A DNA stretch of 64,000 nucleotides from an uncultured Clostridia bacterium. GTDB taxonomy: Bacteria > Bacillota > Clostridia > Christensenellales > UBA1242. The stretch is taken from the NCBI GenBank assembly GCA_934777435.1, contig CAKVNK010000001.1:496001-560000 (forward strand), written 5' to 3'. Shown here one piece after another: positions 26,117 to 35,541 of the stretch (positions within the stretch are counted from its first letter, which is position 1; each line of letters begins with the position of its first letter). The notes beneath the pieces are model-generated. The model worked only from the letters and a program-made list of their open reading frames with translations. It was not told the origin of the DNA and made no database searches. The position numbers and the translations under genes were made by a program.

Positions 26117-28075
26117 CTAAATATCCAAATCTTTAACCAATGTTGCGTGTTGTTCAATAAAGTCACGTCTGCCGTCAACACGGTCACCCATGAGAAGGTC
26201 AAACACTTCATTGCATGCAACTTCGTCACTCATAACAACTTTTTTAAGCGTACGGGTTTGTGGGTTCATTGTTGTGTCCCAAAGTTGGTCGGTATCCATT
26301 TCACCAAGACCTTTGTAACGTTGAACTTCAAAGCCCTTATCGCCATTTGCCAAAGCGGCTTCTTTTTCTTCTTCACTAAAATAGTAGTTAATTTGTTTGC
26401 CACGTTGCACCCTGTAAAGTGGTGGTTGAGCAACATAAATGTGCCCTTCTTCAACCAACGGACGCATATATCTAAAGAAGAAAGTTAACATCAAAATTTC
26501 AATATGGCTACCGTCCACATCGGCATCGGTCATAATGATAATTTTATCGTAACGCAACTTTTTAGGGTCACAGTTTTCATAAATACCACAACCGAAAGCG
26601 GTTATCATTGATTTTATTTCTTCATTTTCAAGTGCACGAGTCAATCTTGTTTTTTCAACGTTCAAAATTTTACCACGCAATGGTAAAATTGCTTGATAGT
26701 GCCTATCACGACAGTTCTTTGCTGTACCGCCCGCAGAGTCACCTTCGACAATGAAGATTTCACACTCGCTGGCATTTTTGCTACTGCAATCTGCCAATTT
26801 ACCAGGAAGGGTTGAAACTTCCAACGCTGATTTACGTCTTGTATCTTCACGTGCGTTGCGTGCAGCTTCCCTTGCACGTTGGCTTAACAAACATTTATTA
26901 ATAAGTTCTTTGCTTTCTTTTGGGTGTTCTTCCAAATAATCTTTGAAAGTTTCTTCCATAGCCTTAGCAACAAATGTTCTTATTTCATCTGTGCCAAGTT
27001 TTGTTTTTGTTTGACCTTCAAATTGTGGTTCTTCTACTTTAACAGAAATAACTGCGATTATGCCTTCACGTGTGTCTTCACCTGAAAGTTTTTGCTTTTC
27101 TTTAAGCATTTTGTTTTCTATTGCATAGTCATTAATAATCTTCATCAAACTGTTTTTAAAGCCGTCAACGTGTTTACCGCCTTCTTCAGTGTTGATGTTG
27201 TTACAATAACTGTGGATATTTTCAGTGTAAGTATCGGTATATTGGAAACTAAATTCAATTTCAGTTGTTGCTGGTTGTGGTTGACCATTTTCATCTTTAC
27301 GTTTATAGTGATAAATTTTATCAACATAAATAGGTTCTGGGAAAACGCATTGTTTGTTTTCAGTAAGGTCTGCAACAAACTCTTGTATACCGCCCATAAA
27401 TTGATAAAGATTTTCTTGTTCCTTGCCTTCACGGTCGTCCTTAATGGAAATACGCAAACCTTTGTTAAGGAAAGCAATTTCACGCAAACGTGATTTAAGC
27501 AAGTCATAGTTAAATTCAGTTACTGGGAAAATTTCATAGTCTGGTTTAAATGTAACCTTCGTGCCAGTTTTTTCAACTGGAACATCGCCAACAACTGCAA
27601 GCCTATCAGTTGGAATACCACGGTGATATACTTGATGATAATGATGACCGTTTTGATAAATATCCAACAACAATGTTTCACTTAAAGCGTTAACAACTGA
27701 AAGACCAACACCGTGCAAACCGCCGGAAATTTTATATCCGCCACCGCCAAACTTACCACCTGCGTGCAATTTGGTTAAAACCAATTCTGCTGCAGAAATG
27801 CCTTCTTTTTGGTGAATACCAGTTGGAATACCACGGCCGTTATCGGTAACACTTACAGAGCCGTCAGCATTGATTTCAACATTGATTTCGTTACAATAAC
27901 CAGCCAATGCTTCGTCAATCGAGTTATCAACAATTTCAGTTACCAAATGGTGAAGCCCACGTTCATCAGTTGAGCCAATGTACATACCAGGGCGTTTTCT
28001 AACAGGTTCAAGCCCTTCCAAAACTTGGATTGCTGAAGCACCATAGTCAGCGGTAACTTTTAATTCGTCTTGCAT
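26117..28075 (-). CDS. gyrB: DNA gyrase subunit B
   Basis: A 652-residue ATPase subunit. GHKL motifs are clear: VDNSIDEALAG (about 50-60), DNGRGIPTGIH (about 80-90) and GGLHGVGLSVVNALS (about 118-132). The Toprim part has EGDSAGGTAK and DADVDGSHI. The C-terminus QRYKGLGEMD... is standard. The start is preceded by AAGGAG. Expression is from a promoter at 28174-28202 that overlaps a perfect palindrome. Confidence 0.97.
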   Translation of the reverse strand: MQDELKVTADYGASAIQVLEGLEPVRKRPGMYIGSTDERGLHHLVTEIVDNSIDEALAGYCNEINVEINADGSVSVTDNGRGIPTGIHQKEGISAAELVLTKLHAGGKFGGGGYKISGGLHGVGLSVVNALSETLLLDIYQNGHHYHQVYHRGIPTDRLAVVGDVPVEKTGTKVTFKPDYEIFPVTEFNYDLLKSRLREIAFLNKGLRISIKDDREGKEQENLYQFMGGIQEFVADLTENKQCVFPEPIYVDKIYHYKRKDENGQPQPATTEIEFSFQYTDTYTENIHSYCNNINTEEGGKHVDGFKNSLMKIINDYAIENKMLKEKQKLSGEDTREGIIAVISVKVEEPQFEGQTKTKLGTDEIRTFVAKAMEETFKDYLEEHPKESKELINKCLLSQRAREAARNAREDTRRKSALEVSTLPGKLADCSSKNASECEIFIVEGDSAGGTAKNCRDRHYQAILPLRGKILNVEKTRLTRALENEEIKSMITAFGCGIYENCDPKKLRYDKIIIMTDADVDGSHIEILMLTFFFRYMRPLVEEGHIYVAQPPLYRVQRGKQINYYFSEEEKEAALANGDKGFEVQRYKGLGEMDTDQLWDTTMNPQTRTLKKVVMSDEVACNEVFDLLMGDRVDGRRDFIEQHATLVKDLDI

Positions 28076-28169
28076 AAAATCTCCTTAATCTGCGTGTTTA
28101 TTTACACAAAATAGCATATAACTAAATATTTGCCAAACATGGGCAAAATTAAGCCCATAAAGCCAAAAT

Positions 28170-28202
28170 TTACATTATATAAATATAATGTAATTATACC
28201 AA
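28170..28202 (-). promoter_or_regulatory. gyrB promoter with overlapping palindrome
   Basis: On the minus strand TTGGTA (28202-28197) and TATAAT (28179-28174) are 17 bp apart. TTACATTATAT AA ATATAATGTAA at 28170-28193 is a perfect 24-base palindrome covering the -10 box and most of the spacer. It looks like a repressor operator. The arms resemble PerR/Fur/Zur-type sites only loosely. Confidence 0.65.
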
Positions 28203-28225
28203 TAAAAAAGCAAAAAGGCAAGTAA

Positions 28226-28249
28226 AAAACCGCTAAATATAGCGGTTTT
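28226..28249. terminator. Terminator downstream of metG
   Basis: AAAACCGCTA and TAGCGGTTTT are perfect arms with a 4-base loop, five bases past the metG stop and upstream of the gyrB promoter. Confidence 0.9.
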
Positions 28250-28253
28250 AAAA

Positions 28254-29831
28254 TTAACTATTTGCAATATCATTCAATTCTGCAATTTCTTTATTTATAT
28301 CAAGACGTTGATACAAATTTTCACCTTTAACAACTTTTGTGTTGTCAGTAATAAAGCCAAAATCTGCATATTCGTTGAATGAGGTTGGAACTTTCAAACC
28401 CCAATTTGCATAAACCAATTTTGGTTTATCTGTTAAGAAAGGCAAAAGCAATGTGTTTGCAATGATAATTGTTTCACTTATCAAGTTCATAACAGTGTTG
28501 ATACGTTCAATATTGCCTTCTTTAAACAACACCCATGGTGCGGTTTCGTCAATATATTTATTTGTGCGTGAGAACATTTCAAAAATAGTGTTTAATGCTC
28601 CGCTTGGGTTAATATCTTCCATTTGTTCAAACACTTTGGCACGTTTGGAACGAATTTCTGCCACAAAGGCGTTATCGATTTCAGTTAACTTTCCTGCTTT
28701 GTTAAGTGTGCTGTTTAAATATTTACCAATCATACCGCATGTGCGAGAAACAAGGTTGCCATATTCATTTGCAAGGTTTGTGTTAAATGCGTTTAAGAAT
28801 AAATCTTGACTATATGGACCGTCTTGCCCAAATTGAATTTCTTTGGTTAAGAATAAACGCACACTATCCAACCCATAACGTGCAACAAGCACACGTGGGT
28901 CAATAACTTCTTTTTTGCCTGTTTCTTTTGACTTGCTAAGTTTATCATTACCAAACAAAAGCCAACCATGGCCATAAATTTGTTTTGGAAGTGGAAGGTC
29001 AAGAGCCATTAAAATTGCTGGCCAAATTATTGCGTGGAAACGCACAATTTCTTTACCTACAACATGAACATCTGCTGGCCAAAATTTGTTGAAGTTGGTT
29101 TCATCTTCTTGCAAATAGCCCAACGCTGAAAGATAGTTTGGTAACGCATCAATCCAAACATAGATTGTGTGTTTTGGGTCAAATTCAACTGGAACGCCCC
29201 ATTTTACACTTGTACGGCTTACGCACAAATCTTTAAGCCCTGGCTTGATAAAGTTGTTAATCATTTCATTAACACGTGATTGTGGACGCAAGAAGTTTGG
29301 GTTTGTTTTATACAAATTTAAAATCTTATCTTGATATTCGCTAAGGCGGAAGAAATATGCTTCTTCTTCCATTGGTTCAACTGGTCTGCCACAATCTGGG
29401 CATTTGCCGTCTACTAATTGTTCTTCTGTCCAAAAACTTTCACATGGTGTGCAATATAAACCCTTATAACTTGATTTGTAAATTTGTCCCTTTTCATAAA
29501 GGCGTGTAAAGATTTTTTGCACAGTTTTTACATGGTAATCATCTGTGGTGCGGATAAATTTATCGTATGAAATATCAAGCATTTTCCACAATGCTTTTGT
29601 ATCGTCAATAATTTCGTTAAGATATTCCATTTCAGGTTTGCCACAAGCCAAAGCCTTTTTTTCAATCTTTTGACCGTGTTCATCAGTGCCTGTAAGGTAA
29701 AAAACATCTTTACCACACATACGGTTGAACCTTGCCAAACTGTCACATACAACAGTTGTGTAGCAGTTACCAAGCGTCAACTTGTTGCTTGGGTAATAAA
29801 TAGGTGTTGTGATATAAAATGTGTTTTTCAT
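28254..29831 (-). CDS. metG: Methionyl-tRNA synthetase
   Basis: A 525-residue class I synthetase that charges initiator and elongator tRNA-Met. TPIYYPSNKLTLGNCYT (9-25) holds the first signature, here TLGN instead of the usual HxGH. The zinc knuckle CTPCES...CPDCG lies near 127-147. The KMSKS-type loop is DKLSKSKETG near 297-306. The helical anticodon-binding domain spans about 350-500. There is no C-terminal tRNA-binding extension, as in the shorter bacterial forms. An AAAGGAG site precedes the ATG. Confidence 0.95.
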   Translation of the reverse strand: MKNTFYITTPIYYPSNKLTLGNCYTTVVCDSLARFNRMCGKDVFYLTGTDEHGQKIEKKALACGKPEMEYLNEIIDDTKALWKMLDISYDKFIRTTDDYHVKTVQKIFTRLYEKGQIYKSSYKGLYCTPCESFWTEEQLVDGKCPDCGRPVEPMEEEAYFFRLSEYQDKILNLYKTNPNFLRPQSRVNEMINNFIKPGLKDLCVSRTSVKWGVPVEFDPKHTIYVWIDALPNYLSALGYLQEDETNFNKFWPADVHVVGKEIVRFHAIIWPAILMALDLPLPKQIYGHGWLLFGNDKLSKSKETGKKEVIDPRVLVARYGLDSVRLFLTKEIQFGQDGPYSQDLFLNAFNTNLANEYGNLVSRTCGMIGKYLNSTLNKAGKLTEIDNAFVAEIRSKRAKVFEQMEDINPSGALNTIFEMFSRTNKYIDETAPWVLFKEGNIERINTVMNLISETIIIANTLLLPFLTDKPKLVYANWGLKVPTSFNEYADFGFITDNTKVVKGENLYQRLDINKEIAELNDIANS

Positions 29832-29881
29832 GTTTTCTCCTTTTTTAGTTTTTGTTTTTTAGATAATTAAAAGCCACACAT

Positions 29882-30466
29882 CTATTTAATTTTTTCAATC
29901 AAATAGCCCATATAGTGTTTGCTGTCAAATTCCAGTTTATATTTATCTAATTTTGTTTTTGGGTAATGTTCTGGATGAGGGTTACGGAATTTCTTTTTCT
30001 TTAAAATTTTAAAACCCTTTTCTTTTAAATATTGTTCAATGTATCTAAAATGCACGCAAGGGTCTTCCCAAATATCCACAAGCACAAAATAGCGACTGCG
30101 AATATCCATAATTTGGTGGAATAAGTTTTCAAAAGAATTGCCAAAGTTAGATGCTTCACCCAGCACAAGGTGTGCCAAACATAAATCATATTTTTTGCGT
30201 ATGCAAGAAGTGCAAATGTCTGTTTCAATCACTTCTAAACGCTTGCTTCCAATGGCTGATTCAAGTGGATTTTTTTTGCGATTATCGCCCGGATAAATCA
30301 CAGCGTCAACATGAGCGGTTGGAAAATATTTAAGCAAAATGCTTGCACTGATTTTTCCACTGCCGGAATCTATAATCTGCTTAATTTCCACATTTTTAAG
30401 TGATTTGATAAGTGTTTTTATGATTTTATCGTGAATTGTTTTTGTTGTGTTAACTAACTTTTCCAC
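29882..30466 (-). CDS. Rossmann-fold protein, probably a SAM methyltransferase relative
   Basis: A 194-residue protein. IKQIIDSGSGKISASILLKYF looks like the first strand, glycine loop and helix of a class I methyltransferase. AVIYPGD would be the acidic end of strand 2, EVIETDIC strand 3, and YDLCLAHLVLGEA strand 4. The end is basic (KKKKFRNPHPEHYPKTK). I would call it a methyltransferase-like protein with unknown substrate. The GTG at 30466 with AAAGGGG five bases before is preferred over the TTG at 30490. It lies 50 bp upstream of metG and may be in its transcript. Confidence 0.6.
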   Translation of the reverse strand: MEKLVNTTKTIHDKIIKTLIKSLKNVEIKQIIDSGSGKISASILLKYFPTAHVDAVIYPGDNRKKNPLESAIGSKRLEVIETDICTSCIRKKYDLCLAHLVLGEASNFGNSFENLFHQIMDIRSRYFVLVDIWEDPCVHFRYIEQYLKEKGFKILKKKKFRNPHPEHYPKTKLDKYKLEFDSKHYMGYLIEKIK

Positions 30467-30513
30467 ATTTACCCCTTTATTTGTGTGCAAAAATAAATTT
30501 GATTAATCTAAAT

Positions 30514-30933
30514 TTAGCCACGTGCTATTCGGTTAACCATACCCATGTCCACTTTACCAGCATAATTCGCCTTAAAGTATTTCATAATGCCTGGGATTGA
30601 TTTATCTTCTAAACCAGAAATAATGTTGCGAATTTCTGCTTCGTCCAACATTTTTGGCAAATATTTTTCAATGATTGCCTTTTGACGGTCAATATTTTCT
30701 GCTTCTACAGTGTTGTTTGCTTTTAAATAGTTTTCTTTTTCTTCTGTCAATTCTTTGATTGTTTTTTGTATGATTTGGATAGTATCAACATCTGAAAGTT
30801 CTTTACCATCTTTTTTAAGTTCGATACCAGCAAGCAAACATTTATTCATAACCACGCCGTAAATAGCACGTGCCAAAGCGTCATGGTCTTTCATTGCTTG
30901 TACATTATCTTTTTTAATTTGTTCTAAAATCAT
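30514..30933 (-). CDS. GatB/YqeY-domain protein
   Basis: A 139-residue YqeY-like protein. It is helical throughout: an N-terminal bundle (1-90), and a C-terminal YLPKMLDEAEIRNII ... SIPGIMKYFKANYAGKVDMGMVN segment that matches the tail domain of GatB, which contacts tRNA. YqeY proteins are widespread and their exact role is unclear. The ATG has an AAAAGGAG site. It lies 56 bp after dnaB on the same strand. Confidence 0.9.
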   Translation of the reverse strand: MILEQIKKDNVQAMKDHDALARAIYGVVMNKCLLAGIELKKDGKELSDVDTIQIIQKTIKELTEEKENYLKANNTVEAENIDRQKAIIEKYLPKMLDEAEIRNIISGLEDKSIPGIMKYFKANYAGKVDMGMVNRIARG

Positions 30934-30989
30934 AAAAATTCTCCTTTTATTTTTGTTTATATAACAAAAGATTTAATTTTTTATTTCTA

Positions 30990-32417
30990 TTATTCACCAA
31001 AGGCTGCGTCAATATCTTTATCTACAACTGCTGTCATAACGCTATCTTTTTGCACCTTGCTTGTGTTTTTTGTGTAAAGAATATCTTTGCCAGGTTCGTA
31101 GAATTGTGTGTACTCGCCTTTAAATTTGATAGGAATTTCACCACGCTCACCATTACGATGTTTTGCAATGATAAGTGTGTAGTCTTTTGCGTCATCGTTA
31201 GAATCTGACACTTCTTCTGCCTTAATATCTGAAATAAACATAACAATATCGGCATCTTGTTCAATAGAGCCTGATTCACGCAAGTCTGTCAACTGTGGTT
31301 TACGATTTTGTTTATCGCTATCACGGTTTAACTGTGAAAGCAAGATAATTGGCACATGCAATTCACGTGCTGCAAGTTTGATGCTACGTGTTAAATCAGC
31401 AACTTCTTGTTGACGGCTACCATCTTTACTTGCACGTTCACTTTTCATCAACTGCAAGTAGTCAATAATAATCATATCAAGCCCATGTTGTGCTTTCAAC
31501 TTACGGCATTTTGATAAAATTTCATTTGGTGTGATATTTGTTGTATCGTCCACATAAATGTTTGTGTTTTCCAAAATCTTTTTTGTTTCAAAAATAGTGT
31601 TCCAAACATTGCTATCTTTTGTGCCGGTTTTAACATCGTTAAGTGGCACACGGCTGGTTGCACACAAAAACCTTTGTGCAACTTGAAGGGTGGACATTTC
31701 AAGGTCAAACATTGCAATAGATTTGCCGTGTTTAAGTGAGGCATTGATTGCAAAGTTAACTGCCAATGTTGTTTTACCGATACCAGGACGTGCGGCAATG
31801 ATAATAAGTTCACCATCTTTAAAGCCGTTTGTCATGCGGTCAAGGGTTGGAAAGCCAACTTTAACACCCATATTTGCGTTAGGGTCAATGGCAAGTTTTT
31901 CCATAAGGTCAATAACTTCGGTTATGCCTTTTTTAACATGCACAAGTTCACTTGTACGTCTGGTTTGGGCAATATCAAAGATATTTTTTTCAGCCTTTTC
32001 AAGCACATCTTTTGCAGTTTTGCCGTCAAAAGCGTCATTGATGATTTGTTGGCTGGCTTCAATAACTTGTCGCAATGTGCCGTCATTTTTAACAATTTCA
32101 GCATAATGCTTAAAGTTTGCAGCACTTGGCACAAAGTTGGTAAGGTCTGTTATATAGCCCAAACCACCAACTTCTTCCAACTCACCTTTGTTTGTTAAAA
32201 CTTTGCTTACGGTTATGTAGTCGATTGGCACATCTTTTGAATAGTTGTCCAACATGGCTTCATAAATCTTTTGGTGTGCGTTGGAATAAAAGTCGCTTGG
32301 TTTAACCATTGAAAACACTTCCATACAAGCGTCTTGTGACAAAAACAAGCAACCCAACAAACTTTGTTCTGCTTCCAAATCGTTTGGCAACATCCTTGCC
32401 CTTTTTTCGTTTGCCAT
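30990..32417 (-). CDS. dnaB: Replicative DNA helicase
   Basis: A 475-residue hexameric helicase that unwinds DNA at the replication fork. The N-terminal collar domain (PNDLEAEQSLLGCLF) spans 1-150. The RecA-like motor has Walker A ARPGIGKTT near 211-219, Walker B IIIDYLQL near 316-323, and the LLSQLNRDSDKQ loop. I start at the ATG at 32417, which has an AAGGGAG site; the upstream extension to 32468 is not conserved in the family. Confidence 0.95.
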   Translation of the reverse strand: MANEKRARMLPNDLEAEQSLLGCLFLSQDACMEVFSMVKPSDFYSNAHQKIYEAMLDNYSKDVPIDYITVSKVLTNKGELEEVGGLGYITDLTNFVPSAANFKHYAEIVKNDGTLRQVIEASQQIINDAFDGKTAKDVLEKAEKNIFDIAQTRRTSELVHVKKGITEVIDLMEKLAIDPNANMGVKVGFPTLDRMTNGFKDGELIIIAARPGIGKTTLAVNFAINASLKHGKSIAMFDLEMSTLQVAQRFLCATSRVPLNDVKTGTKDSNVWNTIFETKKILENTNIYVDDTTNITPNEILSKCRKLKAQHGLDMIIIDYLQLMKSERASKDGSRQQEVADLTRSIKLAARELHVPIILLSQLNRDSDKQNRKPQLTDLRESGSIEQDADIVMFISDIKAEEVSDSNDDAKDYTLIIAKHRNGERGEIPIKFKGEYTQFYEPGKDILYTKNTSKVQKDSVMTAVVDKDIDAAFGE

Positions 32418-32603
32418 AATTTCTCCCTTAAATTTAAATTTTTTATGTTTGTGAAAATCAGTTATCAACTTTTAAACATCTGTTTTGCTTGATTTACAAA
32501 AGGTGTTTAATAGGTTTTTATTGTTTGCTTAACTGATAAACTTTATCCAACAATATTGATAACCAAATTTTAAGCTCACAATTTTTATTTTACTGACTGC
32601 TGT

Positions 32604-32873
32604 TTACTTAAATATATCCTTTTTAAGCCCTAAATCAATTTGCGCTTGTTTGCGTTTGATACGGGCACGAGCAATAAGTTCTTCAACCAGCACAACCAAG
32701 CCCATAAACACAATAAAGATAAATATTTGCCAAAAGTTGCTTGTGATTATGTTGCGTGTTAAATATGCAAACACAATAAGCACAGGCACACAGCAAAGCA
32801 AAGTGATTGCAATGCGTTTGGCAACTTTCATGGCCTTGTTGTATGTTTCGTTACGCTGGTTAACTGGTCTCAT
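32604..32873 (-). CDS. Small membrane protein downstream of typA
   Basis: An 89-residue protein with two hydrophobic helices (about 20-42 and 48-66) between a basic N-terminus and a basic tail (RARIKRKQAQIDLGLKK). It begins three bases after the typA stop and uses a GGAGG site inside the end of typA, so both are made from one transcript. No family assigned. Confidence 0.7.
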   Translation of the reverse strand: MRPVNQRNETYNKAMKVAKRIAITLLCCVPVLIVFAYLTRNIITSNFWQIFIFIVFMGLVVLVEELIARARIKRKQAQIDLGLKKDIFK

Positions 32874-32876
32874 TAA

Positions 32877-34694
32877 TTATTCCTCCACAACTGGTTTTTT
32901 TGCTTTTGCACGCCATTGATGGTCAAGAATTCTCTTTCTAATACGCACGCTTAATGGTGTGATTTCCACAAGTTCATCATCAGCAATAAATTCAAGTGCT
33001 TCTTCCAATGTTAATGGTTTGATAGGTGTTAATTTAAGTGCATCATCACTGGCACTGCTACGTGTGTTGGTAAGTTGTTTCTTTTTGCAGACATTAACAA
33101 CAATATCTTCACCTTTTGGGTTAGCACCAACAACTTGTCCCATATAAACTTTATCGCCTGGGCCAACAAGCAATCTGCCACGGCCTTGTGCATTGAACAA
33201 ACCATAAGTGATTGCTTCACCAGTCCCATAACTGATAAGTGAGCCAAAGTTACGCCCTTCAATATCACCTTTATATGGTTGGTAACTATCAAACACAAAA
33301 CTCATAACACCTTCACCACGGGTATCAGTAAGCATTTGAGATTTATAACCGAACAAACCACGGCTTGGAACCAAGAATTGCAAACGCATACGGCTACCAA
33401 TAGGTGTCATACTGATAAGTTCACCTTTTTTAACGCCCATACTCATCATAATTGAGCCAACGCAATCTTCTGGCACATCAATAACAAGTTTATCAATAGG
33501 TTCACATTTAACACCATCTATATTTTTGAAAAGCACACGTGGACGGCTAACTTGGAATTCATAACCATCACGACGCATATTTTCGATAAGAATTGAAAGG
33601 TGCATTTCACCCCTACCACGAACCTTAAATTGGTCAGCAGTATCACCATCGCTAACTTGCAATGACAAGTCTTTAACGGCTTCTTTATATAAACGGTCTT
33701 TAAGGTGACGGCTGGTTACATATTTACCTTCCTTACCTGCAAATGGGCTATCGTTAACCATAAATGTCATTTCAACACTTGGTTCACTGATTTTAACAAA
33801 TGGCAAAGCGTCCATTTCAGGTGTTTCACTGATTGTATCACCGATTGTAATATCTGGGATACCTGCAATGCAGACAATATCACCAGCAGTGCCAACTTCA
33901 ATAGGGTCACGTTTTAAACCGTCAAAGTTGAAAATGTTAACTGCTTTACCTTGATATTTTTTGCTTTCGTCAAAATAGTTTTTAACATAAACTGTTTGAT
34001 TGAGTTTAAGTGTGCCTGATTCAATTTTACCAACTGCCAATTTGCCCAAGAAATCGTTTTGCTCTGTGCTGGAAACAAGCATTTGGAAAGGTGCGGTTGT
34101 ATCCATTTTAGGAGCGTCAATATAATTTACGATTGCTTCAAACAATGGTTTCATATCTGTGCCAGGTTTGCGATAGTCAGTTGTTGCAACACCAGTACGT
34201 GCACTTGCGTAAATAATTGGACACATAAGTTGTTCGTCTGTTGCATTAAGGTCAAGCATCAATTCAAGCACTTCGTCAGCAACCACATCAAGACGTGCAT
34301 CTGGACGGTCAATTTTGTTGATAACAATAATAACTTTTAAATTGAGTTCAAGTGCCTTTTCAAGCACAAAACGTGTTTGTGGCATTGGCCCTTCAAAAGC
34401 GTCAACAACTAACAATACACCATCAACCATTTTTAAAACACGTTCAACTTCACCACCGAAGTCAGCGTGTCCAGGAGTGTCAACAATGTTGATTTTTGTG
34501 TTGCCATAAAAAGCGGAACAGTTTTTGCTTAAAATTGTGATTCCGCGTTCACGTTCCAAAGCGTTAGAGTCCATAACCCTGTCTTGCACTTCTTGGTTAT
34601 CTCTAAATATGCCACCTTGTTTAAGTAATGCGTTAACCAAACTTGTTTTGCCGTGGTCAACGTGTGCAATAATTGCAATGTTTCTAATATCCAT
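32877..34694 (-). CDS. typA: Translational GTPase TypA/BipA
   Basis: A 605-residue ribosome-associated GTPase. The G-domain has AHVDHGKT (P-loop, about 9-16), the switch I region ERERGITI, DTPGHADFGGE (about 71-81) and NKID (about 126-129). EF-G-like domains III and V follow, and the C-terminal domain unique to BipA is present (GVMSFVFDSYQPYKGD, NTRSSASDD). BipA helps ribosome assembly and translation under stress. Its start has an AAAGG site. No separate terminator separates it from the small membrane gene. Confidence 0.97.
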   Translation of the reverse strand: MDIRNIAIIAHVDHGKTSLVNALLKQGGIFRDNQEVQDRVMDSNALERERGITILSKNCSAFYGNTKINIVDTPGHADFGGEVERVLKMVDGVLLVVDAFEGPMPQTRFVLEKALELNLKVIIVINKIDRPDARLDVVADEVLELMLDLNATDEQLMCPIIYASARTGVATTDYRKPGTDMKPLFEAIVNYIDAPKMDTTAPFQMLVSSTEQNDFLGKLAVGKIESGTLKLNQTVYVKNYFDESKKYQGKAVNIFNFDGLKRDPIEVGTAGDIVCIAGIPDITIGDTISETPEMDALPFVKISEPSVEMTFMVNDSPFAGKEGKYVTSRHLKDRLYKEAVKDLSLQVSDGDTADQFKVRGRGEMHLSILIENMRRDGYEFQVSRPRVLFKNIDGVKCEPIDKLVIDVPEDCVGSIMMSMGVKKGELISMTPIGSRMRLQFLVPSRGLFGYKSQMLTDTRGEGVMSFVFDSYQPYKGDIEGRNFGSLISYGTGEAITYGLFNAQGRGRLLVGPGDKVYMGQVVGANPKGEDIVVNVCKKKQLTNTRSSASDDALKLTPIKPLTLEEALEFIADDELVEITPLSVRIRKRILDHQWRAKAKKPVVEE

Positions 34695-35105
34695 AAAATA
34701 ATTTTTTCCTTTTGTTTTAAATTTAACAGATTGTATATCACCAATGGTTTAAATTGCCATAAATTTAAGCAATATATATTTTGTTATTATCTTTTAGAAT
34801 ACATAGTATATTAACACACGCACGCGTAAAAAGCAATATTTTAAACAAGAAACGCCAAAAAATATGTGGCTTTAAGCATATTGCACCTTGTTTATCGGCA
34901 TCTCTAAAATGGTGTTTGCAAAAGTATAACATGGTTAAAAATAGGCAACAATCAATACAAAAACCGCTTTAAACCCCTTATTTTTAGGGGAATTGAGCCA
35001 AAAATTAGTTGTTTTGGTTTAAAATAGTTGCTTTTTGACCATATATTTGTTAGCATTTTTACAAGTAAGGGGAGATAGTCGACCTCTGAAAAAAGGAGAA
35101 AAATT
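34695..35105. other. Divergent promoter region of typA and the HU gene
   Basis: No gene is evident in these 410 bases. A hairpin, ACCCCTTATTTTTAGGGG (34974-34991), lies 115 bases before the HU start. A TTGACC at 35036-35041 with a poor -10 is a possible HU promoter. On the minus strand TTTACG and TACTAT around 34810-34830 could drive typA. These promoters are weakly supported. Confidence 0.35.
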
Positions 35106-35390
35106 ATGAATACAGTTAGTGCAGGAGAATTTATTAAACAAGTTGCAGAAGCAACAGGTTACTCACAAGTTCAAGTTAAGGCAATCCTTAATGCGGCTGG
35201 TGAACAACTTAAAGCTAACCTTAAAGACGGCAAAGAATGTCATTTCATTGGTTACATGAACTTTGGCATCAAACAACGCAAAGCACAAACAAAACTTAAC
35301 CCATTTACAAAAGAAAAGGTTAAAGTTTCTGCTTGCAAAGTGCCAACTGTTAAGTTGAGTGCATCCTTCAAACAATTGTTGAAGAAATAA
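35106..35390 (+). CDS. HU-family DNA-binding protein
   Basis: A 94-residue histone-like protein. The N-terminal helices (GEFIKQVAEATGYSQVQVKAIL) form the dimer, and the beta-arm region IGYMNFGIKQRKAQTKLNP has the Asn-Pro tip used to kink DNA. It is basic overall and slightly longer than typical HU (90). It compacts the chromosome. An AAAGGAG site precedes it and a strong terminator follows. Confidence 0.95.
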   Translation: MNTVSAGEFIKQVAEATGYSQVQVKAILNAAGEQLKANLKDGKECHFIGYMNFGIKQRKAQTKLNPFTKEKVKVSACKVPTVKLSASFKQLLKK

Positions 35391-35402
35391 TTTTGAACCG
35401 TT

Positions 35403-35432
35403 AAAAAATATCGGCATCCGCCGATATTTTTT
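35403..35432 (+). terminator. Terminator of the HU gene
   Basis: AAAAAATATCGGC and GCCGATATTTTTT are perfect 13-bp arms with an ATCC loop, 12 bases after the stop. Confidence 0.95.
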
Positions 35433-35541
35433 ATTGCTGTTTATTTGTTATGATTGGCCACGTGGTTGTTAGCCTAAAAGTAGTTTTACCTTAAACATTT
35501 TTGCAAAATGCTTAACTCAATTTCCATAATTTAATCAACAA

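Noticed and set aside
27092..27507. Long frames inside gyrB on both strands
   Set aside because: Shadow frames of a strongly conserved gene.
34781..34972. 63-codon plus-strand frame upstream of HU
   Set aside because: No ribosome site and no conserved features; it overlaps the likely typA promoter.
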